Assembly: GCA_021788565.1 (NCBI GenBank)
Contig: JAJYKO010000146.1
Location: 1-9,304 of the forward strand
Length of the DNA: 9,304 nucleotides
DNA from: Chloroflexota bacterium
GTDB lineage: Bacteria; Chloroflexota; UBA6077
Reading direction: 5' to 3'
Part shown: piece after piece, positions 1 through 5,551 of the stretch
How positions within the stretch are numbered: the stretch's first letter is position 1
Layout: every line of letters begins with the position of its first letter
Made by a program: the position numbers and the translations under genes
The notes under the pieces: generated by a model
Database searches by the model: none
Told to the model about the DNA's origin: nothing
What the model saw: only the letters and a program-made list of their open reading frames with translations

Positions 1-1
1 G

Positions 2-262
2 GGGCCTTACGTCCACATCCCTGTCGCCAACCGAAGTGAGGTATTCGACGTTACCGGCGCGGGTGACACGGCCATTGCCGTGCTGACGGTGGCTCTGGCG
101 GCTGGTGCGCGACCCATAGAGGCTGCCCAACTGGCCAACTACGCGGCGGGCCTGGTGGTGCGGAAGATCGGAAACGCTACGACTAGCGTGGACGAATTGC
201 GGGAGACGATCGAAAGCTCGCGGTTCCCTCGGGTTGACCCGGAGCAGGACTTCCTGCGGTAG
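2..262 (+). CDS. rfaE1: RfaE1/HldA-type heptose-phosphate kinase (PfkB family), C-terminal fragment
   Basis: Only the last 86 residues are in the window; the reading frame is open through base 2 and ends with TAG at 260-262. It contains the PfkB/ribokinase signature DVTGAGDT (codons 47-70). Its GAGD loop holds the catalytic Asp and the anion hole for ATP-dependent sugar phosphorylation. The following stretch ([19 protein letters not shown], then VVRKIGNAT) resembles the end of the kinase half of HldE/RfaE, which phosphorylates D-glycero-D-manno-heptose 7-phosphate for ADP-heptose synthesis in the cytoplasm. The protein ends soon after the kinase fold, so no fused C-terminal adenylyltransferase domain follows, as in stand-alone RfaE1/HldA kinases. 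Another PfkB sugar kinase cannot be excluded because the substrate-binding N-terminus is missing. It converges on the minus-strand gene at 270-632 with only 7 bp between the stop codons, and I see no separate terminator there. Confidence 0.82.
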   Translation, partial: GPYVHIPVANRSEVFDVTGAGDTAIAVLTVALAAGARPIEAAQLANYAAGLVVRKIGNATTSVDELRETIESSRFPRVDPEQDFLR

Positions 263-269
263 CCCATCG

Positions 270-632
270 TCAGGTTGCCTGGGGGGTTTCCTGCGCTGCA
301 TCTTCCTCGCGCTTGGCGTCCTGACAACCGTCCCTGGTGTCCCCGTTCCGTCTCGCGGCTGCTTCTAGGCGCCAGCAGTGGTGGGGACTATGCAAGCACT
401 TGTACTGCTCCTCGGCCGTAACTGGGGGGGTGTCCATGAGGCAGATGATTTGGTAGAGGAGCTGCCCGCCGGAGCCGTTGGGCTCGGACTCACACGACCA
501 GTTCTCGCGATAGAAGCGGCAAGCGCCCCTGTGGCGACGGTAGTTTATTTTGTCCTTAACGGGGGTTGGCTCGTTTTCCTGTTGTTGAGAAATCTTAGAA
601 CTCCTACTGGCAGCTTGGAAGGATTGTATCAC
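270..632 (-). CDS. Small Cys-rich protein of unknown function
   Basis: I do not recognise this 120-residue protein. Its composition argues that it is real. It has a charged, non-repetitive core rich in Cys, Trp and His, with cysteines at residues 38, 47, 64, 79, 86 and 103 and the stretches CRFYRENWSCESE, CLMDTPP and HCWRLE. The overlapping plus-strand frame (378-650) reads as a bland hydrophobic antisense shadow. The five core cysteines (spacing 8, 16, 14 and 6) could bind a metal or Fe-S cluster; this is inference. No signal peptide or membrane segment is visible. The start is uncertain. GTG at 630-632 is the only standard start and has no Shine-Dalgarno, whereas an AGGAG sits 7 nt before an in-frame ATT at residue 14. 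The region before residue 30 is AT-richer and may be leader rather than coding. It lies 24 bp after the acylphosphatase stop on the same strand and is probably co-transcribed with it. Confidence 0.55.
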   Translation of the reverse strand: MIQSFQAASRSSKISQQQENEPTPVKDKINYRRHRGACRFYRENWSCESEPNGSGGQLLYQIICLMDTPPVTAEEQYKCLHSPHHCWRLEAAARRNGDTRDGCQDAKREEDAAQETPQAT

Positions 633-656
633 CGGAGGGCGGGTTGCTGAAAGCGC

Positions 657-947
657 TCACCACGACCAGCCGATATAGATCTGAAAATCGTCGAATTCGG
701 CCGCGTACGGTTCCCAGTCCACCTGGACGTGATCGACCCGCGCCCGGCTCGGGCCCCTGTGACACCACTGGACGAGCTCCTGTACGTCCGCCTCTTCGCC
801 CTCGAATGTCGCTTCCACTCGACCGTCGGGGAGGTTGCGCACCCAGCCTGATACCCCGTGAGCCTCGGCCTCGCGGCGAGCAGACTCGCGGAAGACCACT
901 CCCTGGACCCGACCGGATATGTACACGTGCGCTCGAACGTCGGTCAT
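657..947 (-). CDS. acyP: Acylphosphatase
   Basis: This 96-residue protein has the usual length of common-type acylphosphatases, small cytoplasmic enzymes that hydrolyse acyl phosphates such as acetyl phosphate, 1,3-bisphosphoglycerate and carbamoyl phosphate. Both family signatures are present. GRVQGVVFR at residues 12-20 forms the phosphate cradle and includes the catalytic Arg20. [17 protein letters not shown] at residues 34-50 contains the catalytic Asn38. The frame could extend upstream to 1079, but the ATG at 945-947 gives the family N-terminus (a short lead into the first beta strand) and the extra codons do not look like protein. The Shine-Dalgarno is weak. A candidate sigma-70 promoter lies 30-60 bp upstream (978-1006, minus strand). 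It is divergent from the metallophosphoesterase at 1109, and its physiological partner is not evident from the context. Confidence 0.95.
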   Translation of the reverse strand: MTDVRAHVYISGRVQGVVFRESARREAEAHGVSGWVRNLPDGRVEATFEGEEADVQELVQWCHRGPSRARVDHVQVDWEPYAAEFDDFQIYIGWSW

Positions 948-977
948 ACTCACTGCTGCTCTGGCACCCAGCCAACA

Positions 978-1006
978 ATGGTAGGATCTGTGTTTTCTGA
1001 CGTCAA
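978..1006 (-). promoter_or_regulatory. Candidate sigma-70 promoter for acyP
   Basis: Read on the minus strand, TTGACG (1001-1006) matches the -35 consensus in 5 of 6 positions. After exactly 17 bp, TACCAT (978-983) matches the -10 consensus in 4 of 6. Transcription would start near 971, leaving a leader of about 24 nt before the acyP ATG. This is a sequence match only. Confidence 0.45.
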
Positions 1007-1009
1007 CCG

Positions 1010-1033
1010 TTTCGAGGAGGGTTTCGAGGAAGG
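1010..1033 (+). repeat. Two tandem 12-bp units, TTTCGAGGARGG
   Basis: TTTCGAGGAGGG (1010-1021) is followed directly by TTTCGAGGAAGG (1022-1033), differing at one position. Each unit contains a Shine-Dalgarno-like GAGGAGG/GAGGAAG core, but no real gene begins within the usual distance. It lies in the divergent acyP/metallophosphoesterase intergenic region, about 75 bp before the metallophosphoesterase start. Confidence 0.7.
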
Positions 1034-1108
1034 TCTGGCACTGGCGATGCGAATCTGGTTCTGATGATATACGACGCAAAATAGACTATTTGCTTATCTG
1101 GGAATCAA

Positions 1109-2038
1109 ATGCTGAAGGATATTACACGGACAATGTCATTTTCTCCGGTGTCCATCGCCGCGGCGGGAGCAGGGCTCGTCGCGGCGGGAGTAGGGCTCGC
1201 CGCACTCGAGGCGCTTACTGTCGAGCCCGACCTCATGCGTATTCGGTCAATTGAGGTGACGGCCAACTGTTGCCATGAGCAGATGGCGGGTCTGAGGCTA
1301 GCCCACATGTCGGACCTCCACGTCATGGGGCGAGGATGGCGTCGTGGCACGATCTCCGCTGCCATCCGGGCCTGCAACCAGGCCGATGTCGATCTCGTAG
1401 CGATCACCGGAGACTTCATCGGAAGCAGTGAAGGGGCGAACCCCGCAGTCGAGTTGCTGTCGGCTCTGCGGACCGATGTGCCCAGGGTGGCAGTGTTGGG
1501 CAACCACGACCACGTTTATGGCAGGCGTCATCTGGAAGTCTTGCTCCACGGCTTGAGGGACCTGGGCATAGTGGTCCTGAACAATGAGGCTATGCCAGTG
1601 GAACTGTCTTCGGGTCTCCTCTGGGTTGCTGGAGTGGATGATGGCTACTCGCTTCGAGATGACCTGAACGCGGCCATAGGATCGCTGGGGCCGGACGACT
1701 TCCCGAGAATCCTGCTCACCCACTACGCGGAGGTGGCTGAGCGTCTTCGCCCAGCGCAGGCCCAACTAAGCCTGGCTGGTCACTCCCACGCGGGACAGAT
1801 CCGCGTCCCCATACTGGCCACTATGATGTACAACGCCCACGCCAGGACCAAGTACGGCAAGGGGCTGTTCATGGTGAACGGGAACCCGCTTTACGTGACC
1901 TCTGGCGTAGGTATGTCCGGAATCCCGATGCGGTTCCGCAACGCTCCGGAAGTCGTCATGATTCGATTCACTACAACGCATCCGTCCGTGCCAGAAGGTC
2001 GAGCTGAAGGCGAGCGAGAGCCGGTGTTGGTTCGGTAG
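1109..2038 (+). CDS. Membrane-anchored metallophosphoesterase, YkuE/LpxG-like
   Basis: This 309-residue protein belongs to the calcineurin-like phosphoesterase family. The dinuclear-metal motifs occur in order: SDLHV (Asp69, His71), GDF (Asp102), GNHDH (Asn132, His133), LTHY (His205) and GHSHAGQ (His225, His227). The C-terminal tail (YVTSGVGMSGIPMRFRNAPE) is typical of the YkuE/LpxG-like branch. Members of this branch are phosphodiesterases acting on membrane or cell-surface substrates, including UDP-diacylglucosamine; the substrate here is unknown. Residues about 12-36 are a hydrophobic Ala/Gly-rich segment, so the catalytic domain probably sits outside the membrane, tethered by an uncleaved anchor; no lipobox is seen. 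ATG 1109 is chosen because a GGGA lies 6 nt before it. The ATG at 1133 is an alternative that would trim eight residues. The anchor contains a 21-bp tandem duplication. It stands alone on its strand, with a 254-bp gap to the next gene. Confidence 0.92.
   Translation: MLKDITRTMSFSPVSIAAAGAGLVAAGVGLAALEALTVEPDLMRIRSIEVTANCCHEQMAGLRLAHMSDLHVMGRGWRRGTISAAIRACNQADVDLVAITGDFIGSSEGANPAVELLSALRTDVPRVAVLGNHDHVYGRRHLEVLLHGLRDLGIVVLNNEAMPVELSSGLLWVAGVDDGYSLRDDLNAAIGSLGPDDFPRILLTHYAEVAERLRPAQAQLSLAGHSHAGQIRVPILATMMYNAHARTKYGKGLFMVNGNPLYVTSGVGMSGIPMRFRNAPEVVMIRFTTTHPSVPEGRAEGEREPVLVR
1160..1201 (+). repeat. 21-bp tandem duplication inside the signal/anchor segment
   Basis: Positions 1160-1180 and 1181-1201 are two adjacent 21-bp units identical except at two positions (C/T changes). 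They encode AAGAGLV followed by AAGVGLA, so half of the hydrophobic anchor of the metallophosphoesterase is a duplicated heptapeptide. The frame is preserved. Confidence 0.85.
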
Positions 2039-2070
2039 GGAAGACCCCCGACAGGTAGAAAGGCCGCAGC

Positions 2071-2104
2071 CAACCGCGGTTCGACCTTACATGCGGTCCG
2101 GTTG
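2071..2104. repeat. Inverted repeat CAACCG-N22-CGGTTG with an inner 10-bp palindrome
   Basis: CAACCG (2071-2076) and CGGTTG (2099-2104) are complementary. The first arm overlaps the perfect palindrome AACCGCGGTT (2072-2081), and the second arm overlaps the candidate -35 box of the downstream oxidoreductase promoter. It could be an operator or part of a weak terminator for the metallophosphoesterase; the evidence is symmetry only. Confidence 0.3.
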
Positions 2105-2130
2105 CGTCCAGGCGAATCGCTTCATATACT
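2102..2130 (+). promoter_or_regulatory. Candidate sigma-70 promoter for the AOR-family gene
   Basis: TTGCGT (2102-2107) and TATACT (2125-2130; 5 of 6 to consensus) are separated by exactly 17 bp. The start point would be near 2137, leaving a leader of about 155 nt before the ATG at 2293. The -35 element is weak (3 of 6), so this promoter may need an activator. Confidence 0.45.
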
Positions 2131-2245
2131 ACCCTCGCGACCGGCGTGGCCCGACGATGTGCCCTGTGGCCGGGCCCTTGTGCAGCCGAGTCGCCTGGGC
2201 AGGGGTCTCTCTTAGGCGCGAACGCTTCACCTGCAGACGAACAGC

Positions 2246-2278
2246 CCGCCGGGCTTCGGCGGTGAGAATGTCATCTCA
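2246..2278 (+). promoter_or_regulatory. Leader hairpins just before the AOR ribosome binding site
   Basis: CCGCCG (2246-2251) pairs with CGGCGG (2257-2262) across a 5-nt loop. Directly after it, TGAGA (2263-2267) can pair with TCTCA (2274-2278). The Shine-Dalgarno GGGAGGAG (2282-2289) follows 3 nt later. The stems could modulate translation. I do not recognise a known riboswitch, including the molybdenum-cofactor class, in this leader. Confidence 0.35.
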
Positions 2279-2292
2279 CGTGGGAGGAGACA

Positions 2293-4164
2293 ATGGCCGA
2301 GGAAACGTTTTTCCCGTCTGGATACGCCGGCAAATTCCTGAGAGTCGACCTGAGCACCGGTAGGCTGAGCGAGGAGAGGTGGGACTCCGCGAGTTTGCGG
2401 AAGTGGGTAGGCGGCAATGGGGTGGGGGTGAAGATCCTGTACGACGAAGTCCCGCCATCGGTGAGCTGGTCCGATCCCGAGAACCGCCTCGTCATGGCCA
2501 CGGGCCCCCTGGGTGGGACGTCGATCATGGGCACCGGCAACATCGCCTTCGTGACCAAGGGGGCGATGACAGACGGGGCTACCACTACCCAGGCTAACGG
2601 CTTCATGGGTGCCTACATGAAGTTCGCGGGGTTCGACGCCGTCATCGTCCAGGGGCAGTCCCCGAAGTGGGTGTACCTGTACCTTCATGATGGAGTGGCG
2701 GAGCTCAGGGACGCCGAGCACCTCCTGGGGCTGGACACGTACGAGATGCAGGACAGGATAGCCGAGGAGCTCGGCAAATCTGAGCGACAGTTGAGCGTGA
2801 TGGGGGTTGGGCCGGCAGGCGAGCACCGGGTGCGCTTCGCGGCGATCTCTGGGGACAGAGGGCACGTGGCGGGGCATAACGGGTCCGGAGCAGTAATGGG
2901 ATCCAAGCGGCTGAAGGCGTTCGTGGCCGAGCGGGGCAAGAGAGTTGCGGTGGCCGACGATAGGGCGCTGAAGGAGAGGGCGAACATGATAATCGCCGAC
3001 ATCCTGGCGAGTCCCGTTGGAAAGAACACCTACGAGTGGGGGACCCAGAACTCCTTCGTTGGGATGGAAAAGACTGGGGTGTTGCCGGTCAAGAACTACA
3101 CGACGAACCTGTTTCCCGAGGCAGGGGCCTTCACGAGGGAGCAGTACCAGCGGGAGTGGGAATTGAAGCCGATGCCCTGCTGGTCGTGCCGGACGAAGCA
3201 CCTGCACATGGTGACCATCAAGGGGGGAAAGTACGACGGTTTCCAGACCGAGGAGCCGGAGTACGAGCAGTGGGCGGCGTGGGGACCCCAGGTGGGGAAC
3301 ACTGATCCCGCTGGAGCGGCCGTGCTTTCCAAGGAGGTGGACCGGCTAGGGGTGGACACCAACGAGGCCGGGTGGCTGCTTGGCTGGGTGATCGAGTGCT
3401 ACGAGCGCGGGATCCTCACCAAGGAGGACACCGGCGGGCTGGAGATGACCTGGGGGAACGTCGAGGCTATCCGAGCGATGCTGGGCAAGATAGCCGTGAG
3501 GGAAGGGATAGGCGACCTGCTGGCTGAGGGGGTGAAGCGGGCCTCGCAGAAGCTTGGCCGCGGAAGCCAGGAGCTAGCGATATACATAGAGAAGGGGAAC
3601 TCGCCTCGTGGCCACGACCATCGGAGCCGGTGGGTGGAGATGGTGGACACCTCGGTAGCGGACACAGGGACGATGGAGGTGGGGCCCGCGTGGATGCCCG
3701 AGGAGCAGGGTGCCAAGGCGAACCCTGACCTGCACAACTGGGAGGACATCGCCGAGCAGTTGGGCAAGCACAACGGGCGGATGATGTTCGAGGACTGCCT
3801 GGGGATCTGCCGGTTCACCAGCCGAACCTCGATGGAGGGGCTGGGGAAGGCGGTGGAGGCGGCCACCGGCTGGGAGGATTTCAGCGGGGAGGAGGCGCTG
3901 GGAGTTGGCAGGCGGGTCAGCAACCTTCTGAGGGTGTACAACCTGAGGTGCGGCCTGACGACCGAGCTGGAGCGTCCCTCGAAGCGGTATGGGTCGGTGC
4001 CTGTGGATGGGCCGATGGCAGGCAAGGACATCAAGGAGCACTGGGACGAGATGAGGGAGCTGTACTACGAGTTGATGGGGTGGGAGTTCCCCACCGGTCG
4101 CCCCCTGCCCGAAACCCTGGAGAAGCTTGGCCTTGCCGCAGTGATCCCCGACATCTGGGCTTAG
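2293..4164 (+). CDS. AOR-family tungsten/molybdenum-pterin oxidoreductase, divergent cluster motif
   Basis: This 623-residue protein has the length and full layout of the aldehyde:ferredoxin oxidoreductase family. Those enzymes are cytoplasmic, carry a bis-pterin W or Mo centre and a [4Fe-4S] cluster, and classically oxidise aldehydes to acids with ferredoxin. The N-terminal domain shows WVGGNGVGVKILYDE (38-52), GPLGGTSIMGTGN (71-83), NGFMGAYMKFAGFDAVIVQG (102-121) and GSGAVMGSKRLKAF (197-210). Cluster ligand candidates are Cys296, Cys299, His303 and Cys506, the last in DCLGIC. The third classical Cys is therefore His. The classical SGR motif, whose Arg bridges pterin and cluster, reads TGN at 81-83, and the usual GRGGLGAVMGSK reads GHNGSGAVMGSK. 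This suggests a divergent subfamily, so the aldehyde substrate should not be assumed. ATG 2293 has a strong Shine-Dalgarno (GGGAGGAG). A 2-hydroxyacid dehydrogenase and a MoaD-domain gene follow on the same strand. Confidence 0.94.
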   Translation: MAEETFFPSGYAGKFLRVDLSTGRLSEERWDSASLRKWVGGNGVGVKILYDEVPPSVSWSDPENRLVMATGPLGGTSIMGTGNIAFVTKGAMTDGATTTQANGFMGAYMKFAGFDAVIVQGQSPKWVYLYLHDGVAELRDAEHLLGLDTYEMQDRIAEELGKSERQLSVMGVGPAGEHRVRFAAISGDRGHVAGHNGSGAVMGSKRLKAFVAERGKRVAVADDRALKERANMIIADILASPVGKNTYEWGTQNSFVGMEKTGVLPVKNYTTNLFPEAGAFTREQYQREWELKPMPCWSCRTKHLHMVTIKGGKYDGFQTEEPEYEQWAAWGPQVGNTDPAGAAVLSKEVDRLGVDTNEAGWLLGWVIECYERGILTKEDTGGLEMTWGNVEAIRAMLGKIAVREGIGDLLAEGVKRASQKLGRGSQELAIYIEKGNSPRGHDHRSRWVEMVDTSVADTGTMEVGPAWMPEEQGAKANPDLHNWEDIAEQLGKHNGRMMFEDCLGICRFTSRTSMEGLGKAVEAATGWEDFSGEEALGVGRRVSNLLRVYNLRCGLTTELERPSKRYGSVPVDGPMAGKDIKEHWDEMRELYYELMGWEFPTGRPLPETLEKLGLAAVIPDIWA

Positions 4165-4172
4165 AACCCGTG

Positions 4173-4254
4173 CGACAACCAAGATCACGAAGGGACACCA
4201 GGGCTTAACGTAAATAAGCCTTAGTGTTCTTGGTGTTTTGGTGGTGGGTTGTCG
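4173..4254. repeat. 82-bp imperfect palindromic element, MITE- or REP-like
   Basis: Perfect 8-bp terminal arms CGACAACC (4173-4180) and GGTTGTCG (4247-4254) enclose an inner hairpin. Its core is GGCTTA (4202-4207) pairing with TAAGCC (4215-4220) over a 7-nt loop, and the stem extends outward through 4191/4231 with GU pairs and one mismatch. The arms contain ACCA/CCAAGA/TTGGTG-type runs like those of intergenic repeats in many bacterial genomes. No coding potential is visible. In RNA it could terminate or attenuate AOR transcription before the dehydrogenase gene. Confidence 0.6.
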
Positions 4255-4307
4255 ATAGAGCCTTAGGCCGTTCTTGCATAGCGCAACATAGGAAGGAGTA
4301 CTGGCCA

Positions 4308-5378
4308 GTGGCAGCTGAGGCATCAGGCGTTGTGGTCATGCCCAATTCCCTTCGCGATTTCGTGACCAAGATCTTCGAGGCACACGGGATGCCGCACGAC
4401 GATGCATTCGTCGTGGCCGATCATCTGGTCGAGGCCGATCTTCGAGGCGTCTACTCCCACGGAGTTATCAGGGTTGAGCCGTACACCAACCGGCTCAAGG
4501 CTGGAGGAATGAACCCACGGCCGAACGTCCAGGTTGTGCGCGAAACCCCGGGTACGGCACTGGTTGATGGTGACGATGGCGCCGGACAGGTAGTCGGGGT
4601 AAAGGCTATGCGGTTGGCTATCGAGAAGGCCAAGAACGTCGGCATCAGCTACGTTGGCGTGCGGATGAGCAATCACTTCGGCACCTGCGCTTACTACGCG
4701 CAGATGGCTCTCCAGCACGACATGATCGGCGTTGCGGCCACGGTCGGCGGTACGAACATCATGGCTCCGACCGGCGGCATCAGCAAGCTGCTGGGCAATA
4801 ACCCCATCGGTGTAGCAATGCCGGCTGGCAAGGAGCGCCCCGTGGTGCTGGACATGGCTCAGAGCGTTGTTGCCCGAGGAAAGATCGCGCATGCGGTGAA
4901 GACCGGAGGCTCGATTCCCCCAACCTGGGCCCTGAACAAGTTCGGCGAGCCCACTACCGATCCCGTGGAAGGCTACTCCGGACTGGTGCAGCCCGTTGGG
5001 GGCTACAAGGGGTACAGCATGGCCTTCGTGGTGATGGTGCTGGGCGGGTTGCTCAACGGCGCCGGCTTCGCCACCCACATGCCCATCTTCGAGGACGGCA
5101 TCAAGCCCAACCTCAACATCGGCCACTACTTCCAGGCCATCGATATCAAGGCGTTCATGGACCCGGCGGATTTCAAGGCGAAGATGGACGAGGCGGTCCA
5201 GGCGATGCACTCCTCGGAGTTGGCGAAGGGCTCGGAGAGGGTGTACGTGCCAGGTGAGCCCGAGTGGCTGAAGCGTGAGGACCGGCTGAAGAACGGCGTG
5301 CCTGTGGCCGCAGGGGTCTGGAAGGACCTCGTCCGCATAGGCGAGGCCAGCGAGGTGAACCTGCCGCCGGTCGCGTAA
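4308..5378 (+). CDS. LDH2/MDH2-type NAD(P)-dependent 2-hydroxyacid dehydrogenase
   Basis: This 356-residue protein matches the malate/L-lactate dehydrogenase type 2 family. It is cytoplasmic and unrelated to Rossmann-fold LDH; family members oxidise (S)-malate, L-lactate, sulfolactate or ureidoglycolate, or reduce diketogulonate. Hallmarks are EADLRGVYSHG (42-52, catalytic His51), SNHFG (121-125), GNNPIGVAMPAG (163-174), VLDMAQSVVARGKI (180-193), PTTDP (215-219) and GGYKGYSMAFVVMVLGGLLNG (231-251). The substrate cannot be read from sequence. GTG 4308 is chosen because GGAAGGAG (4291-4298) lies 9 nt upstream and the family usually has about 15 residues before LRDF. The frame is open further upstream to 4224, but that stretch encodes an implausible tryptophan-rich run, and ATG 4338 would trim the conserved N-terminus. 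It lies 143 bp after the AOR-family gene with a palindromic repeat between them, so co-transcription is possible but may be attenuated. Confidence 0.92.
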   Translation: MAAEASGVVVMPNSLRDFVTKIFEAHGMPHDDAFVVADHLVEADLRGVYSHGVIRVEPYTNRLKAGGMNPRPNVQVVRETPGTALVDGDDGAGQVVGVKAMRLAIEKAKNVGISYVGVRMSNHFGTCAYYAQMALQHDMIGVAATVGGTNIMAPTGGISKLLGNNPIGVAMPAGKERPVVLDMAQSVVARGKIAHAVKTGGSIPPTWALNKFGEPTTDPVEGYSGLVQPVGGYKGYSMAFVVMVLGGLLNGAGFATHMPIFEDGIKPNLNIGHYFQAIDIKAFMDPADFKAKMDEAVQAMHSSELAKGSERVYVPGEPEWLKREDRLKNGVPVAAGVWKDLVRIGEASEVNLPPVA

Positions 5379-5414
5379 CGCGTCATTCCTCAGGTGTTGT
5401 GCGCCTGCCGGCTA

Positions 5415-5474
5415 CGTCATGCCCGCGAAGGCGGGCATCCAGGAGCATGGATCCCCGCTTGCGCGGGGATGACG
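5415..5474. repeat. 60-bp double-hairpin intergenic repeat (REP/dRS3-like)
   Basis: Two perfect 8-bp stems with 4-nt loops lie side by side: ATGCCCGC/GCGGGCAT (5419-5438, loop GAAG) and ATCCCCGC/GCGGGGAT (5451-5470, loop TTGC). Outer arms CGTCAT (5415-5420) and ATGACG (5469-5474), together with TCCA/TGGA in the centre, make the whole element an inverted repeat able to form a cruciform. The wording (GTCATGCCCGCGAAGGCGGGC...) is that of a very widespread intergenic repeat class seen in many bacteria. It lies 37 bp after the dehydrogenase stop and could act as a transcriptional terminator or a 3' RNA-stabilising structure. Confidence 0.85.
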
Positions 5475-5551
5475 AGACAAGGTCACTGTTCGACCGGAAT
5501 CGAGGAACCTCGCAGTCAGACGACCCCCGACTATTCTGACGGAGTCCGGCA

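Noticed and set aside
378..650. Plus-strand open frame of 90 codons with hydrophobic runs
   Set aside because: It overlaps the Cys-rich minus-strand frame and reads as its antisense shadow; it has no Shine-Dalgarno and no recognisable motif.
948..1079. N-terminal extension of acylphosphatase by 44 codons
   Set aside because: Acylphosphatases begin just before the first beta strand, as with ATG 945-947; the extension covers the candidate promoter and tandem repeat and has no domain.
1047..1084. Possible leader peptides (a five-codon frame from 1047 and an overlapping six-codon frame from 1064)
   Set aside because: Too short to distinguish from chance; the spacing from the Shine-Dalgarno-like repeat is too long.
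2227..3207. Long minus-strand open frame (326 codons) opposite the AOR-family gene
   Set aside because: It is antisense to a full-length gene with clear family motifs; its Pro/His/Arg/Leu-rich text is typical of a shadow frame in GC-rich DNA, with no recognisable domain.
4224..4307. Upstream extension of the dehydrogenase to the first in-frame ATG
   Set aside because: The extension would add a tryptophan-rich hydrophobic run derived from the palindromic repeat; GTG 4308 has a strong, well-spaced ribosome site and matches the family N-terminus.
3574..4323. Minus-strand open frame of 249 codons
   Set aside because: It is antisense to the AOR C-terminus and runs through the palindromic repeat; the Pro/His/Leu-rich composition indicates a shadow.
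4323..5210. Minus-strand open frame of 295 codons opposite the dehydrogenase
   Set aside because: The plus strand encodes a complete LDH2/MDH2 protein with all motifs; the minus frame is a codon-bias shadow.
4173..5474. Possibility that the repeats form a CRISPR array or transposon ends
   Set aside because: There are no regularly spaced identical repeats with unique spacers, and no transposase or target-site duplication; the two elements differ from each other.
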